Assembly: GCA_903881505.1 (NCBI GenBank)
Contig: CAIRTM010000021.1
Location: 1 to 40,458 of the forward strand
Length of the DNA stretch: 40,458 bases
From: an uncultured delta proteobacterium
GTDB taxonomy: Bacteria; Desulfobacterota; WTBG01; CAIYCZ01; CAIRTM01
Direction: 5' to 3'
Shown here: piece after piece, positions 1 through 6,394 of the stretch
Position numbering within the stretch: the stretch's first letter is position 1
Layout: every line of letters starts with the position of its first letter
Translations under genes and position numbers: made by a program
Notes under the pieces: generated by a model
The model's input: only the letters and a program-made list of their open reading frames with translations
Databases searched by the model: none
What the model was told of the DNA's origin: nothing

Positions 1-793
1 AATGCTCCGGGCTGAAATGATTCACCCAGTCACCGGCCACCCCTTTTCGATAATGGCTTTTTACATCTTCTTCTCCATTGGTGCGGCCGCGGGCGATGCT
101 GGAAAATCTGTTTTTGAAAATGTATCCCAGCAGGTTGTCAACGGGTATCTTTCTCCCCGCCATGGTAACGGGAATCAATCTGGTGCCCTTAATGTGGATT
201 GCGGCCGCCGAGGCGACAGCGTGAATAAATCTGCGCGTAAAGGTCGGGGCTGTGTCCACCAGCCCCAGGAAGGACAGGGCTTGTACCATCGTCTCGTATG
301 GCGAGCCGATCATGTCTTCCATTTTCATTTCCAGCACATTGTCCTGGTGATAATTCCAGTTATACAGGGCCTCGAACTCCTGCATGCGGAATTTCATTTC
401 GAGCAGCAGGCCTTCTTCTTTGCCGACCTTTTGAAGCTGCGCCCTGTGGGCGGCAAGTTCAGGCCATCCCGCGGTGGGATGGGAATAGAGGTGGGAAAAA
501 TAGGCTGAAACGACAATATCCCTCGGGTCGCGGATAACATGAAAGCCCGCGCAGTTTTCAAGGCCTTTTGCAAATTGAAAATCGGCATTTATGTAGGATA
601 AAAAATCAATGCGTTTTCTTTTTACAAACGCATTGAGCCCCTGCGCGAAGACTGCCGGATTAAACCGGGGGCTGTCCACAATCCGGAACTTCAGGTTAAG
701 CTCACGGCATACCGCGCGATTTATCAGGGTGATCCACGTGCTTGCGCATTTATGGTGGCCGAAGTATGCAAGCAGGGGTTTCTGTTTTTTCAT
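1..793 (-). CDS. Sulfotransferase domain protein, 3' end outside the window
   Basis: Translation from the ATG at 793 stays open to the left edge (264 codons). Near the N-terminus it carries GHHKCASTWI, which resembles the 5'-phosphosulfate binding loop of PAPS-dependent sulfotransferases. Around residues 88-98 it has VIRDPRDIVVSAYFSH, the RDPRD-type 3'-phosphate binding motif with its following serine. Later stretches (EMKMEDMIGSP; FKNRFSSIARGR; SHYRKGVAGDW) match the usual family order ending in the RKG-GDW signature. So this enzyme probably moves a sulfuryl group from PAPS to a hydroxyl of a glycan, lipid or small molecule; the acceptor cannot be told. No good Shine-Dalgarno precedes the ATG, but the P-loop-like motif at residue 13 supports this start. 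It is the leftmost minus-strand gene, 115 bp beyond the end of the cassette array. Family assignment is firm; substrate is unknown. Confidence 0.85.
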   Translation of the reverse strand, partial: MKKQKPLLAYFGHHKCASTWITLINRAVCRELNLKFRIVDSPRFNPAVFAQGLNAFVKRKRIDFLSYINADFQFAKGLENCAGFHVIRDPRDIVVSAYFSHLYSHPTAGWPELAAHRAQLQKVGKEEGLLLEMKFRMQEFEALYNWNYHQDNVLEMKMEDMIGSPYETMVQALSFLGLVDTAPTFTRRFIHAVASAAAIHIKGTRLIPVTMAGRKIPVDNLLGYIFKNRFSSIARGRTNGEEDVKSHYRKGVAGDWVNHFSPEH

Positions 794-841
794 GGGCTTT
801 TTTGTACGGGAGCAGCGCAGCCTGAAAGCGACGGTTTGGTT

Positions 842-908
842 TTAAATTACTGAAAGCGGGCTGTGCTTGTCAAGGGTGTAGACCTGACCCAGCTACCTCC
901 GGTAGCCA
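842..908. repeat. Hairpin-bearing mobile-element-like remnant at the array edge
   Basis: This non-coding stretch contains GCTACC-TCC-GGTAGC (892-906), a perfect 6-bp stem, next to a block beginning TGTCAAGGGTGTAGACCTGA at 868. It abuts the truncated attC-like sequence. It resembles termini of small REP- or transposon-derived elements, but that is pattern memory, not a search result. No transposase is nearby. Confidence 0.35.
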
Positions 909-935
909 GTCCGCCGTGCAAGCCGTGGTTAGGCC
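909..935 (-). other. Partial attC-like recombination site (left half only)
   Basis: On the minus strand, GCCTAAC (934-928) lies just after the stop codon of the secreted-protein gene, exactly where an attC R'' box should be, and it fits RYYYAAC. The next bases (ACGGCTTGCACGG) resemble the corresponding part of the intact site at 2149-2218. The matching right half (L' and a GTTRRRY-type R' box) is absent: the sequence runs into an unrelated hairpin element. The R'' box is complementary at 5 of 6 positions to the 5' edge of its own cassette (TTCGGC at 1536-1531), as expected for integron cassettes. Confidence 0.45.
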
Positions 936-937
936 TG

Positions 938-1507
938 TCAGATGTCGCTGTCAATTAGGAACCGCTGAAGCATCGGCTCGCCGACTTTCCAGGTCGCATC
1001 CCACGAAGAAGCAGGGCCTTCGTAGATAATTGTGTAAAACGTACCAGTGGCCTCGTTGCCGATTGCCAAATTATGGGTTATAAAGTCGCCCTGTTTTGGG
1101 TCTTTATTAAGAAGCACGACTCCAAACGCCTTGAATGGCCCCATTTCCGTTGCCCATGGTTCCTTCCTTACTTCCTTGCTCCGCGCTGCTGTTTGTATGT
1201 ATTCGTTCGCATATTGAACGGGAGACATGCCCTTCTTCTTTGGAATGTTCGGGACAATGTTCACAGAGAGACCGGTGATGAACTTTCCACTCTTTTCGAT
1301 ATCTTCTTTTGTTATGAAATAGCCCCACGTTTCACCCTTCTGCATTTTCTTGACGAACCATCCGTTAGGTTTCAGGAACGCGCTCTTTGTTTCCTCAAAG
1401 ACCGTCCAAGAGTAACCCTCCGGTGCTGGAGGAAGCGACGTCTCAAGGGCGTAAACAGGGCACGCGATAAGCAAAGAAGAAAGTATTACTAGGACCGTCT
1501 TCATCAT
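938..1507 (-). CDS. Secreted hypothetical protein (cassette A)
   Basis: A 189-residue protein. I chose the ATG at 1507 because GGAAG lies 4 bases upstream; the open frame continues to 1600, but that extension only translates the upstream attC-like palindrome. The N-terminus (MMKTVLVILSSLLIACPVYA) is a classic Sec signal peptide with likely cleavage after VYA, so the mature protein of about 168 residues should be periplasmic or secreted. The rest is aromatic-rich and soluble-looking with no cysteine and no motif I recognise. The overall pattern is a little like PsbP/DcrB-type small exported domains, but I would not assign it. It sits between two attC-like sites, so it is probably cassette cargo and has no evident functional link to its neighbours. 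Existence is likely; function unknown. Confidence 0.7.
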   Translation of the reverse strand: MMKTVLVILSSLLIACPVYALETSLPPAPEGYSWTVFEETKSAFLKPNGWFVKKMQKGETWGYFITKEDIEKSGKFITGLSVNIVPNIPKKKGMSPVQYANEYIQTAARSKEVRKEPWATEMGPFKAFGVVLLNKDPKQGDFITHNLAIGNEATGTFYTIIYEGPASSWDATWKVGEPMLQRFLIDSDI

Positions 1508-1530
1508 CGTCTTCCTTTCAAGTGCTTGTG

Positions 1531-1587
1531 GCCGAACGCAGCGGTCAGCCGAAGCAGAAGGCGGTCGGCTGAAGTGATTGTTCGCTT
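1531..1587 (-). other. attC-like site of the toxin-antitoxin cassette
   Basis: Read on the minus strand, the site starts with AGCGAAC directly at the toxin stop codon and ends with GTTCGGC (1537-1531). GAAC pairs with GTTC, and CAGCCGA pairs perfectly with TCGGCTG. These two paired blocks are separated by an equal-length unpaired spacer on each side and capped by a 12-base loop. This is the R/L box and spacer architecture of a folded attC. The 5' edge of the same cassette (TTCGCC at 2154-2149) is complementary to the R'' box at 5 of 6 positions. Confidence 0.6.
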
Positions 1588-1844
1588 CAGCGGTAAACAT
1601 CTTTTCGATGCCCTACTTTCACCACCCAAACTGTCAGCTCTTTATCATGGATAGAATAGATGATCCTGTATAGTCCCTGGCGGATGCGATATCTTTCCTG
1701 CCCTGTAAGTTTTTCGCAGCCCGGGGGCTTCGGATCTGTTGCAAGAGCTTCAATGCGAAAGAGGATTTTCTGAAGATCTTTTTTGGGTATTGTGCGGAAG
1801 TCTTTTTCAACAGACGCTTTAAAATAAATTTTATATTCGGCCAT
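1587..1844 (-). CDS. RelE/ParE-superfamily toxin
   Basis: An 85-residue toxin of the RelE fold, a ribosome-dependent mRNA endonuclease family. It begins MAEYKIYFKASVEKDF, followed by KLTGQERYRIRQGLYRIIYS, the typical RelE core strands with basic residues, and ends HRKDVYR, which supplies the C-terminal Arg/Tyr of the catalytic set. Its start overlaps the antitoxin gene by 14 bp, so the pair should be translationally coupled. The stop codon sits against the attC-like site at 1531-1587, so the two genes form one cassette. Such modules are common in chromosomal integrons, where they stabilise arrays. RNase activity is inferred from family; ParE-like gyrase poisoning is the less likely alternative. 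Confidence 0.85.
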   Translation of the reverse strand: MAEYKIYFKASVEKDFRTIPKKDLQKILFRIEALATDPKPPGCEKLTGQERYRIRQGLYRIIYSIHDKELTVWVVKVGHRKDVYR

Positions 1845-2067
1845 TTGTTTTCAGCCTCTTTATCAACGCTTCATAGCTGATTAAGGGCTCCCTTGCTCTT
1901 GCTTCAAAGGCTGCAATATCTTCAGCGTCCTCTGCGAGGGATTCCTTGATGGCATCATTTACAAGCTTTGACAGGGACTGTGAAGTTTCAACCGCCTTTA
2001 GCCGCAGTGCTTTGTGTAATTCCGGGTCCAGATAAACAGTGGCGCGCGTTGCTGCTGCTGTTCCCAT
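1831..2067 (-). CDS. Ribbon-helix-helix antitoxin
   Basis: A 78-residue antitoxin. Residues about 6-45 (ATRATVYLDPELHKALRLKA and on) are a CopG/Arc-type ribbon-helix-helix DNA-binding domain; the charged remainder (ESLAEDAEDIAAFEARARE) is the flexible helix that usually wraps the toxin. The start at 2067 is strongly supported by an unusually complete Shine-Dalgarno (AAAGGAGGTGAT, 3 bases before the ATG), consistent with antitoxin being made in excess. A 16-bp palindrome at 2094-2109 lies over the predicted -10 box and is the obvious autoregulatory operator. It is the first gene of the toxin-antitoxin cassette. Confidence 0.85.
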   Translation of the reverse strand: MGTAAATRATVYLDPELHKALRLKAVETSQSLSKLVNDAIKESLAEDAEDIAAFEARAREPLISYEALIKRLKTNGRI

Positions 2068-2093
2068 TGTATCACCTCCTTTGTTGTTATGTT

Positions 2094-2130
2094 GCTATGT
2101 GAACATAGCATAAAAACGTTATAACAACAA
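2094..2130 (-). promoter_or_regulatory. Cassette toxin-antitoxin promoter and operator
   Basis: On the minus strand TTGTTG (2130-2125) and TATGTT (2107-2102) are 17 bp apart, a reasonable sigma-70 promoter. The perfect palindrome GCTATGT-TC-ACATAGC (2109-2094) overlaps the -10 box, as expected for repression by the antitoxin or the complex. The cassette therefore carries its own promoter and does not need an integron Pc promoter. Confidence 0.6.
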
Positions 2131-2148
2131 TAATTATCTATTTTTATT

Positions 2149-2218
2149 GGCGAACGCTCAAGGTCACTGGCGTGGTGGAGCGCAGCGGAACCACGTCCAG
2201 TGCAGCGCCACGTTATGT
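2149..2218 (-). other. attC-like site of the 121-residue-protein cassette
   Basis: This 70-bp imperfect palindrome starts (minus strand) with ACATAAC, overlapping the TAA stop of the gene at 2213-2578, and ends with GTTCGCC (2155-2149). Outer AACG pairs with CGTT; the inner arms CACTGGACGTGGT and ACCACGCCAGTG pair perfectly except for one extrahelical base, the hallmark that sets strand choice in attC recombination. The R'' box is complementary at 6 of 6 positions to the cassette's own 5' edge (TTATGT at 2592-2587). Of the three sites this is the most convincing. Confidence 0.7.
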
Positions 2219-2578
2219 TTTTGCTTTCATTTGAGGGTAACGTTTCGCAAAAAAATCCCTACAATCAACGTCGAGCCGCCAATTAACACAGTCCGAAATG
2301 CCAAGTTCTTGAATAATCCTATCGATGTCCGGTTCCGTGGCGGTGATGACTCCACATGCCCCACCGGGAAACTTTAGATGGTAAGTTATTAATATCGAGA
2401 GCGATTCAGAAAGACGGTATGCCCAATACTCACAAGGTCCAGGCTCATTATCGTTTTTGTCCATTAAACGATGTGCGGGCCCAAAATGTTTTATCATTTC
2501 ATCATGAGTCAATACAAAGCTGATGAGCTGTTGGTCATCTGGTGGGTAGTAAGGCTCTTCTTTTGATAAGTTAATCAT
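2213..2578 (-). CDS. Hypothetical protein (cassette C)
   Basis: A 121-residue acidic soluble protein with no signal peptide or membrane segment and no family I recognise. Notable stretches are EEPYYPPDDQQLISFVLTHD near the N-terminus, a central GPCEYWAYRLSESLSILITY and CGVITATEPDIDRIIQELGI. It looks like a small alpha/beta domain with several cysteines (PCEY, GACG, SDCVN, DVDC). The start at 2578 has only a weak ribosome site, but it lies 9 bases after the cassette boundary core site GTTATGT, the tight spacing typical of cassettes. Its stop codon lies inside the attC R'' box. Base composition is more AT-rich than the flanking core genes. Existence is likely; function unknown. Confidence 0.65.
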   Translation of the reverse strand: MINLSKEEPYYPPDDQQLISFVLTHDEMIKHFGPAHRLMDKNDNEPGPCEYWAYRLSESLSILITYHLKFPGGACGVITATEPDIDRIIQELGISDCVNWRLDVDCRDFFAKRYPQMKAKT

Positions 2579-2586
2579 AACTTTTT

Positions 2587-2593
2587 ACATAAC
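2587..2593 (-). other. Cassette boundary core site
   Basis: GTTATGT on the minus strand (2593-2587) matches the integron core site at 5' cassette edges. Its TTATGT is the exact complement of the R'' box ACATAA of the attC-like site at 2149-2218, which is what a circular cassette inserted at G^TT would produce. Upstream (2594-2708) there is neither attI, another attC nor an integrase gene, so the array has lost or never had its platform here. Confidence 0.5.
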
Positions 2594-2599
2594 AATTAA

Positions 2600-2725
2600 T
2601 ATACGGAATCCGTAATTTTTGGGGGTTGCTGAAAGGGGTTATTGCAAAAGATTATAAATTTGTCAAATTTATAAGTGTGAATTCCGCAATTTATAGGTAA
2701 TACCGTGGTTATACGGATTCCATAT
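2600..2725. repeat. AT-rich junction bounded by inverted repeats, with a 23-bp palindrome
   Basis: TACGGAATCCGTA (2602-2614, a palindrome around one central base) recurs in inverted form as TATACGGATTCCATA at 2712-2726. Between them TTATAAATTTG-T-CAAATTTATAA (2652-2674) is a perfect 11-bp inverted repeat around one base. The right copy encodes the last residues and stop of the nuclease gene. The segment has no coding capacity and resembles a small non-autonomous element or an insertion junction; the palindrome could also be a terminator-like stem. Confidence 0.45.
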
Positions 2726-3557
2726 AATACGGGCGCGGGTGCTGCAAACGCTCGACGGTTGCTCGGTCGACTGTGAAGGGCAGAGGGGGGAGAGTTGGCG
2801 CGGGAAGCTGCTGGTCTGCAAAGGGCGTTTGGCTGACGGCCCGGTTATAGGCGATGGCCATGAGGGCGGCAAGGGTGGCCGCGTCGCAGATGTTGTAGGC
2901 CAGAAGCGTTTCAAGCGCGCGCTGGTTATTGTTGCGTTTGTAATCGTGCCAGAGCAGCACGGCCGTGTAGCCGTCGATATCGGTCATGCCGGGCCGCTCG
3001 ATGCCCAGAACTTTTTCGCAGCGTTTCAAACCGCCCTTGAATCCGAGCGCTCCGAGCACGAACCGCAGGTCGATCTGGGCCGCGCGCAACCGGATACCAA
3101 AGAAGCGCTCGATGAACGGCACGTCAAAGCATGAGCCGTTATAGCTGATGATCAGATTGTAGCGCTCGATGTCGCGGGGGAAATCGTCAAGGTTTCGGCC
3201 CTGCACGTACCATTTCAGGTCGCGGCCGTCGTAGAGCGCAATCGTGGTGATCGTGTCGCGTTCGCGGTCAAGCCCGGTTGTTTCAATGTCGATGAAGGCC
3301 GCGCTTTCGCTGAATTCGGGGAACAGGCGCCAGCGCATGCTGTGCGGCAGGGCCTTTGAAAAGAAATATGCGTCCTTGCGGGCAAGCGCCCGGAACGATT
3401 CGTTCAGCGCCCGGTCGACCATGGCGCGGGTGCGCTCGCCAAGGCGGCTGCTCAGCGGCGGGCGGAAGTCCTCCCAGTGAAGGATGCCGCGCTCCCAGAT
3501 GAGCCGCTCGGTCACCTCGCCTATGCCCTGGATGTGTAAGAAAGTACGGGTCAGCAT
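2709..3557 (-). CDS. YprB-like RNase H-fold exonuclease domain protein
   Basis: A 282-residue protein of the RNase_H_2/YprB group, predicted 3'-5' exonucleases of the DEDD superfamily. The catalytic motifs are in order: FIDIETTGL (motif I, Asp and Glu), ISYNGSCFDVPFIERFF (motif II) and LLAYNICDAATLAAL (motif III). The first 90 residues look like a helix-hairpin-helix-like or helical lead-in (LHIQGIGEVTERLIWERG) common in this family. The cellular substrate is unknown; DNA or RNA processing is inferred. The C-terminus (PYYMESV) is encoded by an inverted repeat shared with the adjacent AT-rich junction, so the natural end may differ slightly. It is followed leftward by the cassette island and preceded by an MnmA-like gene. 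Confidence 0.8.
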   Translation of the reverse strand: MLTRTFLHIQGIGEVTERLIWERGILHWEDFRPPLSSRLGERTRAMVDRALNESFRALARKDAYFFSKALPHSMRWRLFPEFSESAAFIDIETTGLDRERDTITTIALYDGRDLKWYVQGRNLDDFPRDIERYNLIISYNGSCFDVPFIERFFGIRLRAAQIDLRFVLGALGFKGGLKRCEKVLGIERPGMTDIDGYTAVLLWHDYKRNNNQRALETLLAYNICDAATLAALMAIAYNRAVSQTPFADQQLPAPTLPPLPFTVDRATVERLQHPRPYYMESV

Positions 3558-3614
3558 GTACTTAATGTCTTTTCCAATGCAGGCTGGACTTGCGAATCAC
3601 GTCCACCAATAATG

Positions 3615-4592
3615 CTATAAAAGCCAGGCGTTGATCTGTTCGCGCGGAAGGGCGGAGGCTTTCAGCGTCGAGCTTATCCCTGTGCGGTGCAGGAAAACAG
3701 CAATCTCACCCCTGTCGCGCGCACTGCTGAACGACACGCACGCGCGCGCACCCAGCAAAAGATCTTCATCTGAGGCATTGCCCGGCATGAGTACGGTCGG
3801 CCCCGGAAAATCGACAAGCGACAGGAGCGCGTCCGTGTCGCGCACTCTTGCCATGAGCTGCTGATTGTCCTTTGCATCGCGGCCGGCGATGATCTTCAAA
3901 TCCGGCCGCACGCGCAGGTGGCGGCCGATATTGAGCAGCTCGAGGTCCGTGCGGGTGATGTCCTTTTGATGGTCGAGCAGGTCACGCAGGCGGCGGCTGA
4001 AGGGCGGGTCGGTCAAAAGGCAGCCTCCTCCGGGGTTGGGAAACTGCGTGATGCCCCATTGTTTGGCCAGGGCAAGCTGGGGCTTGCGAGAGCGGCCCTG
4101 AATGTCGAGCAGCTGCTCGCGATCCACCATGCCTTCAAGCTCGGGTTTTGTCGGCTCGAGCAGTTTCGCGCTCAGGGGCCGCAGGATCATGTCGGGACAG
4201 CCAGATGCTTTCGCAACGGTTACAAGCGACTGGCGGTTCTGCGACATGGGCCGCTCGCCGAGCACCTCGCCCGAGAAAAGAAATCCCGGCCCCAGTCCTG
4301 CAAGCAGCTTTGCCGCTTCGCGGAACATCATGGCGTGGCAGTCGATGCAGGGGTTCATGTTCTTGCCGTACCCGTGCGGCGGGTTTTGCAGCATGGCGAA
4401 ATGAATGTCGGTAATGTCGAGTTCGTGCAGGGGTATGGAAAGCTGTGCGGCAGCAGCGCGGGCCCGTTCCGGGCCGAAGAAGGGCGTTACGAATGTAACA
4501 GCCTCGACCCGCAGCTGTTGTTGTTCCTGCAGGAGCCGGACGGCCAGGATGCTGTCGAGTCCGCCGGACATGAGGCCGAGGGCGATGAACAT
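3615..4592 (-). CDS. MnmA/ThiI-like PP-loop tRNA sulfurtransferase family protein
   Basis: A 325-residue PP-loop ATPase. SGGLDS at residues 9-14 is the pyrophosphate loop that adenylates the base to be thiolated. NPCIDCHAMMF (about residue 80) and PGGGCLLTDPPFSRRL (about 188) place two cysteines where MnmA keeps its catalytic pair, so 2-thiouridine or another tRNA thiolation is likely. It is shorter than MnmA, lacks the canonical C-terminal beta-barrels, and ends in a different domain of about 100 residues (GPTVLMPGNASDEDLLLGA). I therefore treat it as a paralogous family rather than mnmA itself. AAGG 8 bases upstream supports the ATG at 4592. It lies 57 bp upstream of the nuclease gene and probably shares its transcript. 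Confidence 0.75.
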   Translation of the reverse strand: MFIALGLMSGGLDSILAVRLLQEQQQLRVEAVTFVTPFFGPERARAAAAQLSIPLHELDITDIHFAMLQNPPHGYGKNMNPCIDCHAMMFREAAKLLAGLGPGFLFSGEVLGERPMSQNRQSLVTVAKASGCPDMILRPLSAKLLEPTKPELEGMVDREQLLDIQGRSRKPQLALAKQWGITQFPNPGGGCLLTDPPFSRRLRDLLDHQKDITRTDLELLNIGRHLRVRPDLKIIAGRDAKDNQQLMARVRDTDALLSLVDFPGPTVLMPGNASDEDLLLGARACVSFSSARDRGEIAVFLHRTGISSTLKASALPREQINAWLL

Positions 4593-4712
4593 AATACAGC
4601 CTTTTTATGAAATTAATTCCGGCCGGCTGTTTATTGAATCAGAGCGTGTACGGAAAGTATTCCCTATTAAAACTTGTGACGGATTATGTACAGTTTCTGA
4701 TGATTTAAAGAT

Positions 4713-4805
4713 TAAAAAAATTCACCCCAGCCCTCCTTTGCAAAAGGAGGGGGCTACCCCCCCCCTTTTTTTTTTAAAAAAAAGGGGGTTTGAGGGGGAT
4801 TTTTA
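4713..4805. repeat. Low-complexity palindromic element in the serS/sulfurtransferase gap
   Basis: The gap 4593-4904 has no gene. Its centre is an imperfect inverted repeat: AAAAATTCACCCC on the left mirrors GGGGGATTTTT on the right. Inside are the hairpin CCTCCTTT-GC-AAAAGGAGG and a run of about 9 C, 10 T, 8 A and 5 G that folds on itself. On the minus strand the inner hairpin is followed by GAATTTTTTTAA, so it may terminate serS transcription. Such elements are often multi-copy in one genome; only one copy is in this window. Confidence 0.55.
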
Positions 4806-4904
4806 TGACGTTTGCAGTCACAAGTGTTTTTCATATAACCGTGTAGCGTCCACCAATGACGGTTCCGGCGGTGGACACGCTTCGCGATCCCACCCTGGCC
4901 CGGT

Positions 4905-6182
4905 TTATTTACTGATGCGCTCGAGGCCGCCCATGTAGGGCCGCAACACTTCGGGGATGACGACGCTGCCGTCGGCCTGCTGGTAGTTCTCGAGCACGGC
5001 GACCAGGGTACGGCCCACGGCAAGCCCTGAGCCGTTCAGGGTGTGCACCAGTTCCGTCCTGCTGCCGCCCTTGCGCTTGAAGCGGATGGATGCGCGGCGG
5101 GCCTGGAAGTCCTCGAAGTTGCTGCAGGATGATATCTCGCGGTAGGTGTTCTGTCCGGGCAGCCAGACCTCGATATCGTACGTCTTGGCCGCGGAAAATC
5201 CCAGGTCGCCGGTGCACAGGCTCACCACGCGGTAGCTGATGTTCAGTTTCTGCAGGATCGCCTCGGCATTCGCGAGCAGTTTTTCAAGCTCATCGTAGGA
5301 GTCCTCCGGCCGGGTGAACTTGACCAGCTCGACCTTGTTGAACTGGTGCTGGCGGATCAGGCCGCGCGTGTCCTTGCCGTAGGAGCCGGCCTCGCTGCGG
5401 AAGCAGGGCGTGTAGGCCGTGTAGAGGCAGGGCAGGTCGTCTTCGGAGAGTATCTCCTGCTGGTGGATGTTTGTGAGAGGCACCTCGGCGGTCGGGATCA
5501 GGAAGTAGTCCGTTTCCTCAATTTTGAACAGGTCTTTTTCGAATTTGGGCAGCTGGCCCGTGCCGGTCATGGCGCGGCGGTTGACCATCAGGGGCGGCAG
5601 CACCTCGCGGTAGCCGTGCTCGGCGGTGTGCACATCGAGCATGAAGTTGATCAGGGCGCGCTCAAGGCGGGCGCCTGCGCCCGTGAGCAGGCTGAAGCGC
5701 GCGCCGGTCATGCGCGCGGCCCGGTCAAAGTCCAGTATGCCGAGCTGTTCGCCGATATCGAAATGCTGGCGGGGTTCAAAAGCAAACCGCGGGATCGTGC
5801 CCCACGCGCGCACTTCTGTATTGTCCTGCTCGCCTGTGCCTGCGGGGACCGAGGCATGCGGAATGTTGGGCAGGCTCATCAGGCAGGCCTCGGTCTGCTC
5901 TTCGATCAGCTTGAGCGAGTCTTCGATGGTTTTGATCCGGGAGCCGACTTCTTTCAGGACGCTGAACTGATCGGGAGATATATCCCGTTTTTCCCTTTTG
6001 CGGCGTGCGATCTCATCGCTGGCGCGGTTGCGCTCGGCGCGCAGGGCTTCGATTTCCTGCAGCGCGCTGCGGCGCCGTGTGTCGATCTCCAGAAAACCGC
6101 CCAGGTCAAAGTCCGTATTGCGGTCGGCCAGCATTTTTTGAATTGTATCGCTGTTGTCGCGGACGAATTTTACGTCGAGCAT
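4905..6182 (-). CDS. serS: Seryl-tRNA synthetase
   Basis: A 425-residue class II aminoacyl-tRNA synthetase that charges tRNA-Ser (and tRNA-Sec) in the cytoplasm. [10 protein letters not shown] is the standard SerRS N-terminus; the open frame extends upstream to 6278 but only through repeat sequence, and AAGGAA 7 bases before 6182 confirms the start. Residues about 25-110 form the long antiparallel coiled coil that grips the tRNA variable arm ([19 protein letters not shown]). Motif 2 is [20 protein letters not shown]; motif 3 is [18 protein letters not shown]; the TAEV serine-site motif appears in [12 protein letters not shown]. Length and order are normal for bacterial SerRS. Nothing in the 5' region looks like a T-box. 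It is followed leftward by a palindromic element that may be its terminator. Confidence 0.97.
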   Translation of the reverse strand: MLDVKFVRDNSDTIQKMLADRNTDFDLGGFLEIDTRRRSALQEIEALRAERNRASDEIARRKREKRDISPDQFSVLKEVGSRIKTIEDSLKLIEEQTEACLMSLPNIPHASVPAGTGEQDNTEVRAWGTIPRFAFEPRQHFDIGEQLGILDFDRAARMTGARFSLLTGAGARLERALINFMLDVHTAEHGYREVLPPLMVNRRAMTGTGQLPKFEKDLFKIEETDYFLIPTAEVPLTNIHQQEILSEDDLPCLYTAYTPCFRSEAGSYGKDTRGLIRQHQFNKVELVKFTRPEDSYDELEKLLANAEAILQKLNISYRVVSLCTGDLGFSAAKTYDIEVWLPGQNTYREISSCSNFEDFQARRASIRFKRKGGSRTELVHTLNGSGLAVGRTLVAVLENYQQADGSVVIPEVLRPYMGGLERISK

Positions 6183-6221
6183 GGCGAATTCCTTGGCGGG
6201 CGGTTGAAAAACAGTCATCTG

Positions 6222-6310
6222 CCGTTCGACAGGCTCACGGCCCTGAGCTTCGCCGAATGGCTGCGTTGTGCTCATCACTCGTCACTGCGGCGTACGGAAA
6301 AGTACGCCTC
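6222..6310. repeat. Palindromic intergenic repeats upstream of serS
   Basis: GTTCGACAGGCTCA at 6224-6237 faces CTGAGCTTCG at 6243-6252, matching the widespread TTCGACAGGCTCAGG-type intergenic palindrome; a related pair is at 18684-18776. It is followed by the hairpin GGCGTAC-GGAAAA-GTACGCC (6289-6308). Both fall in the serS leader and in the false N-terminal extension of its frame. I know no function for them. Confidence 0.5.
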
Positions 6311-6394
6311 ATTCCTCATGATTTCGCACGCCTTGCATTCGGGTATTTTTGAGTAGCCTTTATAAAAATATCTTTTCAATACCCCGTCGGGCGA

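Noticed and set aside
2594-2708. attI site or integrase next to the cassette array
   Set aside because: No attI-like sequence and no tyrosine recombinase motif occurs here or anywhere in the window on either strand.
5346-6356. Long plus-strand open frame (336 codons) opposite serS
   Set aside because: It is the reverse of a GC-rich, clearly coding minus-strand gene; composition is Ala/Gly/Val/Asp-rich antisense noise and no family is recognisable.
6183-6394. T-box or other riboswitch upstream of serS
   Set aside because: No T-box bulge sequence or antiterminator layout; the structure seen is explained by palindromic repeats.
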